DNA of 43,339 nt from an uncultured bacterium (GCA_903907175.1 CAIVNB010000026.1:1-43339); one strand, 5' to 3'. Shown: positions 31,901 through 39,696, counted from the first letter of the stretch. A program made the numbers and translations. The notes: a model not told the origin generated them from the sequence alone.

Positions 31901-33473
31901 TAACATAGAAAGAAAATTAAACAGTGCAAATTCATGGGCTCCTCTTTCCCAGGTTGGTTCAAATATTATTTTTTATATTGACACGACAGCTATCCCAGAT
32001 CTTTCTTATGATTATCGAGTTCAAGCTTGTCTGTCAGGAACGGGGTGTTCTAGCTATGCTTATTTATATAATAAAAAAATTATTACCACCCTTACTACAG
32101 TTCTACCAACATCGGGGACTACTGCTGTACCTTTACCTACAACAACAAATCAAATAAGTCCAAATTCTGGGGTTGCCGCTTCTGGTCCTAACCCAACACA
32201 AAATACTAATATAATTCCAAATACTCCAGCAAATAACATTCCAACAACCTTAGATACGTTACCAGTAAATAATATTGAACCAAATCCTTCTGTTTCTGTA
32301 AGCGAAGCGCCTATGCCTAGTGAAACATCTAATAAAACAGATTCTCAGGTGGATACTTCTATTTCTGCTCCTCCGACTGAAACTTCTCAAAAAATTCAAA
32401 ACCTAGGACTTGTGGTTGAGAAAATGAAAAAAACAGTAAATGATACAAAGGAGCAGTTAGAAAAAACAATTAATGAAAATGTTAATGAAATAATTAAAAC
32501 TATTGAAGCTAGGGGACAAAAAATTGATGCTGGTAAGATATATATTTTACGAGATGAACTTATTAATAAAATAGATTCAACTTTATTGTCATTGGCAGGT
32601 GCTATTACCACGGAAGACATAAATAATTTAGAAAAAGAGATTAATAAAGGAATTGATAATATAAAAACAATTGCCGTTGAAAATGCAACATCTGAAAGTG
32701 TAGCTATAACACAAATAAATAATAGTACGAGTTTCGGAGATATTACTCAAACATTAAATACATTATCTCAAACAGTAAGTACTCAAAATGAAGCACTAAA
32801 GAGTCAAGGAGGAGATCTTCTTTATAAGGATACCAACAAAGACGGAATTTCTGATTATGATTCGGTTTATGTTTATAATATGAATCCGACGACACCGTCC
32901 CCAGTTTCCAGCTATGAAGGGAAAGACATCAATGCCGGGGATAAAATTATATTAGGGTTTAATCCAGCTTTATCTGAAATAGTTAAAGTGGAAAAAGAAC
33001 AACCGGTGGAAGCTCCTGCTCCTGTCGTTTCCACTTATAAAGTGAAAGAGATGGCACTAACAGAAAAGAAGGAAGTTGTCATAAAAGGTCAGGCACTACC
33101 TAATAGTTTTGTGACGATATATATTTACAGTACGCCTATTATGGTTACTGTTAAAACAGACAGTAAGGGAGAGTGGCAATATGTTTTGAATAAAGAGTTG
33201 GAAAACGGGGATCATACTATCTACACTGCGTCGGTGAATAATTCAGGAAATATTATTGCAAAAAGTTCTGGGTATTTATTTACTAAGACAGCAGAAGCTG
33301 TGACTTTAAAAGATGCACCTCTCATAGGAGCTCCGATAGAAGCAAATAGGCCTGGATTACTGGACGGTATCAATCTTTACATAATTATTATTGCTTTTCT
33401 GGCAATAATAATATTAATTTTGATTCTTATTGGGATAAGTAATAAAAAGAATAAAGAACAAGTTGGAAATTAA
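28983..33473 (+). CDS. Giant fibronectin type III repeat surface protein (1496 aa)
   Basis: An N-terminal signal/anchor (about 16-36) is followed by about nine FN3 domains of ~90-100 residues, each opening with PxxPTxLxxNG and many closing with SYDYRVQAC(x5)CSxY. The cysteine pair in the repeat end probably forms a disulfide. One differing domain (about 840-935, FPSVTAPTYTSVLYTSVILGASV) precedes the last FN3. Then come a Thr/Pro/Asn-rich linker (~1040-1140), a coiled coil (~1145-1250), a calcium-loop-like DTNKDGISDYD, an Ig-like domain (VVIKGQALPNSFVTIYIYS...) and a C-terminal membrane helix with a basic tail. This fits a long cell-surface stalk, possibly for host or surface attachment. Gly-rich hinges separate the repeats. 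Confidence 0.88.
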   Translation: MKKISSEFLSKKLKLFEVLIFFSILIIITIVGRSIFADDVPAAPTNLTVNGTPTSTVVSLQWVDNASNEDRFNIDRKLSTATDWTSVTQIQQPDVTSYIDTYSFVPGTSYDYRVQACLSGTGCSEYTVLTGVQIPVATPIPPTGLVLNGTPTSVTVPLMWSETSTGISFFAVERKVTGATSDFIQVGAPTGMVYIDQYAFVPGTSYDYRVKACISTTMCSTYSSVLTVQIPTSGGGGTPTPPTNLTYGAITYSTVPLTWSETSTGILYYVLERKLTSGSSSFLQVGQPTGMSYTDTYSFVPGTSYDYRVKAFNGSNYSAYSSILSVMIPGGGNNPPPPPSTLTYNTTGTMPPVILNWTMQSGTGMNMFNLQKRITGTSAFSPIASLGYSVLTYTDANVVSGTSYDYQINACMSGNTNCSAFTQLIGVQVPGGGGGGIPAAPTNLTATVNGNNVILNWTDNSSNEAGFKIYRGPTWTDIGNVGTNITTFTDVNRPAGTTWTYHINAFNSNNVYSPISNDVSATIPTGGGGGGTPVAPTGLIINGTVTSTSVPLIWTDNSSIEDSFKIYRRLVCTPSCTYMFLSSTASNIVTFSDTTVSPGFFYDYQVQACLGTNCSSYITLTGVSVPTSGNGQNIPNPPTGLALNGTITSNSVPLHWTDNSNNEDSFKIEKKITGSTTNFGYIGQVGTSITNFTDTVVTPGTSYDYRVQACLNSVGCSTYSILSGILVPTSGSGGGSGSGNIPLSPSNLVQANTTTGVGISLQWTDNSSNEDKFNIERKLSTASVWSTLIQIQQPNVTFYTDMSVLVNLSYDYRVQACLSGTGCSPYVTLSGVLVPNNNMNFPSVTAPTYTSVLYTSVILGASVTSLGTSALLFRGTCLGTTPAPTTNCIDASGTGIGTFTHIRTGLTAGTTYFFRGYATNANGTAYSQDSTFTTLNISPNIPAAPTNLILNNISTPAFMSIYWTDNSNNEDKFNIERKLNSANSWAPLSQVGSNIIFYIDTTAIPDLSYDYRVQACLSGTGCSSYAYLYNKKIITTLTTVLPTSGTTAVPLPTTTNQISPNSGVAASGPNPTQNTNIIPNTPANNIPTTLDTLPVNNIEPNPSVSVSEAPMPSETSNKTDSQVDTSISAPPTETSQKIQNLGLVVEKMKKTVNDTKEQLEKTINENVNEIIKTIEARGQKIDAGKIYILRDELINKIDSTLLSLAGAITTEDINNLEKEINKGIDNIKTIAVENATSESVAITQINNSTSFGDITQTLNTLSQTVSTQNEALKSQGGDLLYKDTNKDGISDYDSVYVYNMNPTTPSPVSSYEGKDINAGDKIILGFNPALSEIVKVEKEQPVEAPAPVVSTYKVKEMALTEKKEVVIKGQALPNSFVTIYIYSTPIMVTVKTDSKGEWQYVLNKELENGDHTIYTASVNNSGNIIAKSSGYLFTKTAEAVTLKDAPLIGAPIEANRPGLLDGINLYIIIIAFLAIIILILILIGISNKKNKEQVGN

Positions 33474-33506
33474 ATATATAATTTATATTTTTGATATTCT
33501 TATTTT

Positions 33507-33767
33507 TTAATGCCCAGTTCTTTTTCTTAATTCATAAGTACCATCACTATGATGAATTAAAGTAAGATCGTGGGTTACATTTAAATGATTACCGTCATGA
33601 GGAGTTTCTAGGTGACATATACCATTTAGTAGGTCTCTCTTTGATGCCTCAAAAAAAACATCTGCTTCTTCTTTACTTAATTTATTTAAATATTCAACGC
33701 CATATTTTGCAGAATCACTTCCTTCTTTTATTTTAACCTTCTTACCATGTACATCTAATTCTTCCAT
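33507..33767 (-). CDS. Small hypothetical protein (86 aa)
   Basis: Not recognised. An acidic-basic mixed soluble protein: EELDVHGKKVKIKEGSDSAKYGVEYLNKLSKEEADVFFEAS, then a His-rich end (CHLETPHDGNHLNVTHDLTLIHHSDGTYELRKRTGH). It is convergent with the FN3 gene and separated by 34 nt. It lies downstream of the other small minus-strand gene, after that gene's terminator. Confidence 0.6.
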   Translation of the reverse strand: MEELDVHGKKVKIKEGSDSAKYGVEYLNKLSKEEADVFFEASKRDLLNGICHLETPHDGNHLNVTHDLTLIHHSDGTYELRKRTGH

Positions 33768-33835
33768 ATAATAGTTTGTATTAAATTAATAATAAGCTAA
33801 TTATAACAAATTAACTTTTTTCAAACTAGTTGATA

Positions 33836-33865
33836 TAAAAAAAGGGAACTATTTTAAAGTTCCCT
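33836..33865 (-). terminator. Intrinsic terminator of the 34109-33870 gene
   Basis: AGGGAACT / AGTTCCCT stem (33843-33850 with 33858-33865). On the minus strand it is followed by a T-run. Confidence 0.88.
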
Positions 33866-33869
33866 GAAA

Positions 33870-34109
33870 TTAAGTTTGTTTTATGTTCACTTCCATCCCC
33901 GTGGAAGTTGGATGAAATGTAATTTCCGTACCATCCTCTAAAAGGATAAGCATTTGATGAGGTTTTACCAAATTATCGAAGGTAACCAACGATCTTTTGG
34001 CCGAATGAGAGTTACCAGCAACAAGATACTCTTCAGTAGCTGTAGCGGACATGCTTATACCATCTTCACTGAGTTGGTAAAAGCATGTTTTTATCATTTT
34101 TTCCCCCAT
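33870..34109 (-). CDS. Small hypothetical protein (79 aa)
   Basis: Not recognised. A beta-rich small protein: IKTCFYQLSEDGISMSATATEEYLVAG, FDNLVKPHQMLILLEDGTEITFHPTSTGMEVNIKQ. Alternative ATGs are at 34109 and 34097; the upstream one has GGGGG before it (minus strand ACATGGGGGAA), so the start is uncertain by four codons. It has its own terminator and is divergent from the PAS kinase. Confidence 0.6.
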   Translation of the reverse strand: MGEKMIKTCFYQLSEDGISMSATATEEYLVAGNSHSAKRSLVTFDNLVKPHQMLILLEDGTEITFHPTSTGMEVNIKQT

Positions 34110-34157
34110 GTTTATTGTATTTTTAGTTTCAGAGTCATTCTAACATAAATTTCTTAT

Positions 34158-34186
34158 TTGACAAGTCAAGAATTGTTTTGTATTAT
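34158..34186 (+). promoter_or_regulatory. Promoter of the PAS histidine kinase
   Basis: TTGACA (34158-34163), 17-nt spacer, TATTAT (34181-34186). The predicted leader is about 115 nt. Confidence 0.75.
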
Positions 34187-34226
34187 ATAAGTGAATATAA
34201 GTACTTTGAAAAAAGTTTTGGTTCTT

Positions 34227-34278
34227 TTTTGTTAATTATTCTAAGGGTCTTTGGGGATTTTTAGAATAATTAACAAAA
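34227..34278 (+). promoter_or_regulatory. 18-bp perfect inverted repeat in the kinase leader
   Basis: Arms 34227-34244 and 34261-34278 are perfect complements (TTTTGTTAATTATTCTAA on the left) around a 16-nt G-rich loop. It lies wholly within the predicted leader, 30 nt before the ATG. Confidence 0.7.
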
Positions 34279-34308
34279 TGAATTAAACCAAAAAATAATA
34301 AGAACTTT

Positions 34309-35445
34309 ATGGAAGACAAGAAAAGAATAGCGGAGCTGGAACAAGAAGTTCTAGCTTTGCGTAAAGAGGCTGAAATGCAGAAGTCTTTTTTAGAAAACGT
34401 GCAAGATGTTTTCTACTGTACAGACTTTAATACAGGAATAATCTTAGACATGGGGCCTTCTATTAAGTATTTCTCTGAATTTAACAAAGAAGAATTAATA
34501 GGAACCCCTGCTCAGGATCTATATTATGATCCAAATGAACGGGCAGCGTTACTTACTGAGGTAAGCAAAAGTGGCGAGTTAAATGATTATGAAATTAGAC
34601 TAAAAACTAAAACCACTTTTAGGTATGTATCTATTAATGCACGACTAATTCATGTCGACGGTAAACCGGACCACATAGATGGGTCAATTCGAGACATTAC
34701 AAGACGCAAAGAAGCTGAGATTATGTTGCGGGCAAAAAACGAGGAACTTATAAAAATTAATACTGAGAAAGATAAGTTATTTTCTATTATTGCCCACGAC
34801 TTGCGTGGTCCATTTAATCCAATACTTGGCTTCACTGAAATGATGGCAGAAGGTCAAATTAGCATTGATGACATGCAAAAAATTGCATTTATGGTTAATA
34901 AGAGTGCCAAAAGTTTATTTCAACTTCTTGAAAATCTTTTAGAATGGGCACGGATGCAAAGAGGGTTGGTACAATATGAACCTGTTAATGTTTTTTTTGC
35001 ACAAAAAATTAAAGGGATTGTTGAACCCCTTCTTGGATTATCAAAGCAAAAGGAAATTATGATTGATTATGTTTTTCCAGTCGAGTTGGAGTTTGTAGCG
35101 GATTTTCATATGTTGGAAGTAATAATTCGAAATTTAATATCTAATGCTATTAAATTTACACCAAAAGGAGGAAGAATTATTATTTCAGGTAAAAAAAATG
35201 ATGATGGCTGGGTTTTGATTTCAATCAAAGATTCAGGGATTGGAATGAATTCTGAAATTTTGAGTAAATTATTTGAAATTGATTCTTCATTAGGTAGAAA
35301 CAGAAAAGGAACAGATGGTGAGAATAGCTCTGGTCTTGGGTTGAATCTCTGTCATGATTTTATTGAAAAACATGGCGGAAAATTATGGGCGGAAAGCGAA
35401 GAAGGAAAGGGAAGTACCTTTTATTTTACCTTACCAGGATTTTAA
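34309..35445 (+). CDS. Soluble PAS-domain histidine kinase
   Basis: A 378-aa cytoplasmic kinase with no membrane helix. A short coiled coil (1-20: KKRIAELEQEVLALRKEAE) is followed by a PAS domain with PAC (about 25-140: FLENVQDVFYCTDFNTGIILDMGPSIKYF... to DGSIRDITRRKEAE), HisKA with the histidine in IIAHDLRGPFNPILGF (about 164) and HATPase (NLISNAIKFTPKGG; KDSGIGMN; SSGLGLNLC). The phospho-acceptor box has DLRGP rather than ELRTP, as in many soluble PAS kinases. It is monocistronic: strong promoter, leader hairpin and terminator. Confidence 0.93.
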   Translation: MEDKKRIAELEQEVLALRKEAEMQKSFLENVQDVFYCTDFNTGIILDMGPSIKYFSEFNKEELIGTPAQDLYYDPNERAALLTEVSKSGELNDYEIRLKTKTTFRYVSINARLIHVDGKPDHIDGSIRDITRRKEAEIMLRAKNEELIKINTEKDKLFSIIAHDLRGPFNPILGFTEMMAEGQISIDDMQKIAFMVNKSAKSLFQLLENLLEWARMQRGLVQYEPVNVFFAQKIKGIVEPLLGLSKQKEIMIDYVFPVELEFVADFHMLEVIIRNLISNAIKFTPKGGRIIISGKKNDDGWVLISIKDSGIGMNSEILSKLFEIDSSLGRNRKGTDGENSSGLGLNLCHDFIEKHGGKLWAESEEGKGSTFYFTLPGF

Positions 35446-35458
35446 ATGTATTTGATTT

Positions 35459-35490
35459 AAGGCTGACCAAATTAGGTTGGCCTTTTTTTA
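35459..35490 (+). terminator. Intrinsic terminator of the PAS kinase gene
   Basis: AAGGCTGACC / GGTTGGCCTT stem (with two G-U pairs), then T-run. Confidence 0.85.
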
Positions 35491-35537
35491 TTAAAAAATG
35501 AAATATTGAGAGATTAATGTTCTGGGTTAGATAAACT

Positions 35538-35616
35538 TTGACTTATTTTTATAAATATGGTAGTATTTAGATAAAGATGCAAGCCTTTATTTTAAAGGGT
35601 TTTTTGTATCTTTTTT
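35538..35616 (+). ncRNA. Candidate tiny RNA: promoter followed directly by a terminator hairpin
   Basis: TTGACT (35538-35543), 17-nt spacer and TAGTAT (35561-35566) predict a start near 35573. There an AAAGATGCAA / TTGTATCTTT stem (35573-35582 with 35604-35613) with an inner CCTTT/AAAGG stem and a T-run begins at once. A ~44-nt hairpin RNA is predicted. It contains no ORF. The 320-nt gap 35446-35765 otherwise holds the kinase terminator and the next promoter. Confidence 0.4.
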
Positions 35617-35653
35617 AATAAAATTCAGTAATTTTATAATTTTGTTTATTTAT

Positions 35654-35681
35654 TTGACATTAATAAACCAATGTGTATAAT
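35654..35681 (+). promoter_or_regulatory. Promoter of the sigma4/HARE gene
   Basis: TTGACA (35654-35659), 16-nt spacer, TATAAT (35676-35681). A ~78-nt leader follows with GC-rich structure (CTAG-cttc-CTAG region, 35731-35742). Confidence 0.75.
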
Positions 35682-35765
35682 GTATTATATAAATAAAATT
35701 ATTATCAATTCTGACGTAAGGTCGGAGTCCTAGCTTCCTAGTGTTGGGATTAATTTTTAAAAAAT

Positions 35766-36794
35766 ATGTCAACAATAACATTTAAACCAAAACAAATCAC
35801 AAAAAAAATAACTTCAAATCTACAAGACCGAGCAAGCGATGTCATTATGAATCGTTTTGGTTTGAATACTGACGCAGAAAGAAAAACTTTAGAAGAAATT
35901 GGAAAGAAATACAACATTACTCGTGAGAGAGTAAGACAGATTGAAGAAGCAGCGTTAAGTTTAATCAAAAAATCAGATGCTTATAAGCAAGAGCAAGCTG
36001 TTTTTGATGAACTTAAACAATTGATATTATCTCTCGGTTCGATAGTAGCAGAGCATGAATTACTACCACATATATCAAAAGACAAAGCTACTCAAAACCA
36101 TATTCATTTTTATTTAGTACTAGGCGACGCTTTTAAAAAACATCGTGAAGATAATCATTTCCACACACGCTGGAGTGTCGATGACGAGATGGCAGAAAAA
36201 GTACATGAATCCCTACGAAAACTTTATGGAAGTCTTAAAGATGAAGATCTTATTATTGAAACTGAAATGATAAAAAAGTTTTTTGATAACATGAAGGATG
36301 TAGCAGAACAATATAAAAATGAAGAGATTGCAAAGAGATGGCTTTCTATGTCAAAAACTATTTCCAAGAATCCACTTGGTGAATGGGGAAAAACAACTTC
36401 TCCAAATATTCGCACTCGTGGAGTAAAGGACTATGCATTTTTGGTTATGAGACGTCATGGTTCTCCTATGCATTTTCGAGAAGTAGCTGATAATATTTCT
36501 AAAACTTTTAATAGAAAGACTCACTATGCAACTTGTCACAACGAACTTATTAAAGATCCTCGTTTTGTTTTAGTTGGACGTGGAATGTATGCTCTCGCTG
36601 AATGGGGTTACAAAGCAGGTATCGCAAGAGACATAATCAAAGATATTCTAAAAAGAGAAGGTCCAATGACTAAAGAACAGGTAGTTGAAAAAGTAATGAA
36701 AGAGAGATATTTCAAAAAGAATACTATTTTAGTAAACCTTGTAAATTCAAAGTTTTTCAAGAAAAATAAAGCTGGACTTTACACCTTAGTTTAA
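35766..36794 (+). CDS. Sigma-70 region 4-like / HARE-HTH fusion DNA-binding protein
   Basis: A 342-aa putative transcription factor. Residues 25-70 are a sigma region 4 HTH (RKTLEEIGKKYNITRERVRQIEEAALSLI, the -35 recognition helix signature RERVRQIE). The middle is helical and unrecognised. Residues about 220-275 form a HARE-HTH domain (VMRRHGSPMHFREVADNISKTFNRKTHYATCHNELIKDPRFVLVGRGMYALAEWG), as in the RNA polymerase delta subunit and ASXL proteins, and the C-terminus adds a similar winged helix. There is no region 2, so it cannot act as a full sigma factor. It is monocistronic with a strong promoter and terminator. Such fusions are known in CPR genomes. Confidence 0.85.
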   Translation: MSTITFKPKQITKKITSNLQDRASDVIMNRFGLNTDAERKTLEEIGKKYNITRERVRQIEEAALSLIKKSDAYKQEQAVFDELKQLILSLGSIVAEHELLPHISKDKATQNHIHFYLVLGDAFKKHREDNHFHTRWSVDDEMAEKVHESLRKLYGSLKDEDLIIETEMIKKFFDNMKDVAEQYKNEEIAKRWLSMSKTISKNPLGEWGKTTSPNIRTRGVKDYAFLVMRRHGSPMHFREVADNISKTFNRKTHYATCHNELIKDPRFVLVGRGMYALAEWGYKAGIARDIIKDILKREGPMTKEQVVEKVMKERYFKKNTILVNLVNSKFFKKNKAGLYTLV

Positions 36795-36803
36795 ATAACT
36801 ACA

Positions 36804-36839
36804 CAAAACAGCTCCGACTATATAGTCGGAGCTGTTTTG
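36804..36839 (+). terminator. Intrinsic terminator of the sigma4/HARE gene
   Basis: Perfect 36-nt palindrome with arm CAAAACAGCTCCGACTAT, followed by a T-rich stretch. Confidence 0.92.
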
Positions 36840-36877
36840 GTTTTACTTTACTTCTAATTTATATTAAAATATAGAGG

Positions 36878-38203
36878 ATGGACAATATATTGGCATCCTC
36901 ATTTAACGTTTTTTTTAATATTGTACTTTGGATTTTACCTTTAGCGGGGACCTTTTTTTTAGGTTATTGTGCTTGGAAAATGTGGGTGCATTATATACAG
37001 CAAGATTTTATTTCAGGTATTGATTTTTGCATGCTTGAAATTATCCCTCCAAGAGATGTTGTTCGTTCTCCAAAAGGAATGGAACTTTTTATCTCTAATG
37101 CCCTCTATCATTGGAGTGAGAAAGGAGGAATGGAAGAATATTGGCAAGGAGCAGTTTGGTTTTGGTTTTCTCTAGAAATGGCTTCAATCGAAGGACAAGT
37201 ACATTTTTATATTCGTACACCGACACGCATCAAAGATTTAATTGAAACCCAAATGTATGCTCAATATCCGCAATCGCAAGTGAAAGTTGTTGAAGATTAT
37301 ACTTTGGCAGTTTCTGAAATCTCAGAAGAGAGTGGCTGGAATCTTTGGGGTTGTGAATTCAAATTATTGAAACCAGAAGTATATCCTATAAAGACTTATG
37401 TTGATTTTGGTTTAGATAAAGACCCAGATGAAGAATTTAAAGTTGATCCTATCTCTCCTGTGATAGAATTTTTTGGATCACTTGGTAAAGGAGAACAAGC
37501 TTGGTTGCAGATTGTTATTACGCCACCAAAAAGACAGTATCATACTAAGGGTACTTGGTTTGGGCACCACGATTGGGTGGCAGAAGGTAGAAAACAAATA
37601 TTAAATACATTAGAGCCATATACTGGCTCACGTGACAGAGCAAAATTAGATTCTCGTGGTCCTGGATATGGTCTTGAAGTACGTTCTCCTGGATTCATGG
37701 ATGAGATGATAAAAGGGGCTGGTAAAAAATTGACTAAAATTGGTTTTGATACTGGCATCAGATTAGCTTATGTGGCAAGAAAAGATATATTTCCTTTTGG
37801 CACTAGGACAAATAATTCTAGAAATATTCGTTTGATTTTTCGTCAATATGCCAATCCTTTCTCAAATGAATTTTGGCGTCACAATTCAACTCAAGCAGAC
37901 CAATACAGTGGAATATTCATGGCATCCGCTAAGACAGTGAACCTTTTTAAAAGAAGACATTTACATGCGTATCGTGAGCGAGAATTTTTCCATCTCCCGA
38001 TGCGTCATCACTTATTTAACAAACATACTATTATTTGGCCTTTTTCTTTGTGGTTTAAACCTTATTTTCATCCTGAAATTTTTGTTTTGAACATAGAAGA
38101 ATTAGCGACTATTTGGCATTTCCCAGGCCAGATATTGAAAGTTCCAACCTTAGAACGTATCGAATCAAAAGAGGCATCTCCACCTCCGAATTTGCCTATG
38201 TAA
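36878..38203 (+). CDS. Conserved membrane-anchored protein of unknown function (441 aa)
   Basis: One membrane helix at about 12-35 (FFNIVLWILPLAGTFFLGYCAWKMW), then a ~400-residue soluble part. Segments such as FCMLEIIPPRDVVRSPKGMELFISNALYHW, FWFSLEMASIEGQVHFYIRTP and QAWLQIVITPPK resemble the N-terminal region that precedes VirB4/TraC-like ATPases in CPR secretion or pilus loci. No ATPase gene is beside it here, so this is only a resemblance. It ends 3 nt before mltG, so it is probably co-transcribed with a cell-wall gene. Histidine/aromatic-rich blocks near 365-420 are notable. Confidence 0.7.
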   Translation: MDNILASSFNVFFNIVLWILPLAGTFFLGYCAWKMWVHYIQQDFISGIDFCMLEIIPPRDVVRSPKGMELFISNALYHWSEKGGMEEYWQGAVWFWFSLEMASIEGQVHFYIRTPTRIKDLIETQMYAQYPQSQVKVVEDYTLAVSEISEESGWNLWGCEFKLLKPEVYPIKTYVDFGLDKDPDEEFKVDPISPVIEFFGSLGKGEQAWLQIVITPPKRQYHTKGTWFGHHDWVAEGRKQILNTLEPYTGSRDRAKLDSRGPGYGLEVRSPGFMDEMIKGAGKKLTKIGFDTGIRLAYVARKDIFPFGTRTNNSRNIRLIFRQYANPFSNEFWRHNSTQADQYSGIFMASAKTVNLFKRRHLHAYREREFFHLPMRHHLFNKHTIIWPFSLWFKPYFHPEIFVLNIEELATIWHFPGQILKVPTLERIESKEASPPPNLPM

Positions 38204-38206
38204 TGT

Positions 38207-39145
38207 ATGGAAAATTTACCCTTACAAGATAATCAATTTATTGGTACTAATAATTTTCCTAAAAAAAGTTTTTTACCAAAGAAGATGTTTTTTAGTGTTA
38301 TTGTATTGTTTTTAAGTATAATATTTGGATATTATTTATTTTTTAGTGCACCTGATAATTTTCCGAAAGGTATTATTGTGAATATAGAAAAAGGAGAAAG
38401 TTTGAGAAGTTTATCTCTTAACTTGAAAGAAAAAAATGTAATTCGTTCGAGAACTTCTTTTGAAGCTTTTGTTATTATGTATGGTGGTGAAAAGCATATT
38501 GCAGTGGGCGATTATTTATTTGAAAATAAATTACCTGTTTTTGAAATAGCAAGAAGAATTGTAGAAAAAGATCGACGCTTAGCGTCTGTAAAAATTACAG
38601 TTCCTGAAGGTTTTGATGTTTCTGAAATCTCTGATAGTGTTTCTTCAAAATTAAGAAATTTTAATAAAGAAAAGTTTTTGAGAGATGCAAAAGAAGGATA
38701 TCTTTTCCCTGATACTTATTTTTTCTTTTCTTATGACAATGAACAAGACGTATTAAATTACATGACTGACAATTTCGAAAAGAAAATTAAAACTCTTAAA
38801 CAAGAGGTTATTTCTTCTGGAAAAAGTGAAAATGAAATCATTACTATGGCTTCGATCATAGAGAGAGAAGCAAAAGGAGATTCTGATAGGGCATATATTT
38901 CAGGAATTTTATGGAATAGAATAAAGAAAAATATGCCTTTGCAAGTTGATTCTGCAATGGAAACATATAAAACAAGAGGTTTACCCGCAAGTCCAATTTG
39001 TAATCCTGGACTTGAAGCAATAAAAGCGTCTATTCACCCAATGATATCAAATTATCTTTATTATTTGCATGATAAGAATGGGGTGATTCATTATGCAAAA
39101 ACTTTTGAGGAACATAAAATTAATAAATTAAAGTACTTGAAATAA
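38207..39145 (+). CDS. mltG: Endolytic transglycosylase MltG (YceG-like)
   Basis: A 312-aa membrane-anchored murein lytic enzyme that cuts nascent glycan strands. A helix at about 25-45 anchors it. A LysM-like region (VNIEKGESLRSLSLNLKEKNVIRS, then VTVPEGFDVSEI-type) precedes the catalytic domain with the signature ASIIEREAKGDSDR (catalytic glutamate) and VDSAMETYKTRGLPASPICNPGLEAIKASIHP, ending in LHDKNGVIHYAKTFEEH. The length is typical. It starts 3 nt after the preceding gene and 14 nt before the exonuclease gene. Confidence 0.95.
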   Translation: MENLPLQDNQFIGTNNFPKKSFLPKKMFFSVIVLFLSIIFGYYLFFSAPDNFPKGIIVNIEKGESLRSLSLNLKEKNVIRSRTSFEAFVIMYGGEKHIAVGDYLFENKLPVFEIARRIVEKDRRLASVKITVPEGFDVSEISDSVSSKLRNFNKEKFLRDAKEGYLFPDTYFFFSYDNEQDVLNYMTDNFEKKIKTLKQEVISSGKSENEIITMASIIEREAKGDSDRAYISGILWNRIKKNMPLQVDSAMETYKTRGLPASPICNPGLEAIKASIHPMISNYLYYLHDKNGVIHYAKTFEEHKINKLKYLK

Positions 39146-39159
39146 TTGAGCATATTCAT

Positions 39160-39687
39160 ATGAGAAAACATGATTTAGCTTTTATTGACATAGAAACAAC
39201 CGGTCTTAGTGTTATAGAACATGAGATTATTGAGATTGGTGGTGTAATAACTAATTATAAACTTGAGATTAAAGAAAAGTTTGAATTAAAAATAAAACCT
39301 AAAAATATTGAAAACGCAAATAAAACAGCTTTAAAAATAAATCATTACAACGAAAAAGACTGGAAAGAGGCGTATGAATTAAAAGATGCATTAAAAATTT
39401 TTTCTAAAAAAGTGAAAGATTGTATTATGGTTGGGCAAAATATTGCTTTTGATTCTGGGTTCTTGGAATATAATCTTGAAAAGAATAATATAAAAAATAG
39501 TTTGCACTACCATAGGCTAGATACCATATCTATTGCTTGGACGAAGTTTCATGACGATAAAAATTTTGAACATTTTTCCTTAAGAGAAATGTGTAAATAT
39601 TTTAATATAAAAAATGAAAATCCACACAGTGCTCTTTCGGATGCTAGTGCTACTTATTTACTTTATAAGAAACTTTTGGAAATATAG
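39160..39687 (+). CDS. DEDDh-family 3'-5' exonuclease (DnaQ-like)
   Basis: A 175-aa exonuclease domain: ExoI motif FIDIETTGLS (D and E), ExoII QNIAFDSGFLEYNL (D), ExoIII HSALSDASATYLLY (H and D). This is the proofreading-type active site of DnaQ/epsilon, also found in stand-alone nucleases. It has no polymerase or UvrC-like fusion. It could be the replicative proofreader or an RNase T-like enzyme. It is followed by a strong bidirectional terminator. Confidence 0.92.
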   Translation: MRKHDLAFIDIETTGLSVIEHEIIEIGGVITNYKLEIKEKFELKIKPKNIENANKTALKINHYNEKDWKEAYELKDALKIFSKKVKDCIMVGQNIAFDSGFLEYNLEKNNIKNSLHYHRLDTISIAWTKFHDDKNFEHFSLREMCKYFNIKNENPHSALSDASATYLLYKKLLEI

Positions 39688-39696
39688 AATTATTAC

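Noticed and set aside
28983..33473. Regular DNA repeats that might be a CRISPR or satellite array
   Set aside because: They are the coding repeats of FN3 domains (~300 bp units in one open frame), not short palindromic repeats with spacers. No CRISPR array was seen anywhere in the window.
35766..36794. Calling this a complete sigma factor
   Set aside because: Only region 4 is visible; region 2, needed for -10 melting, is absent.
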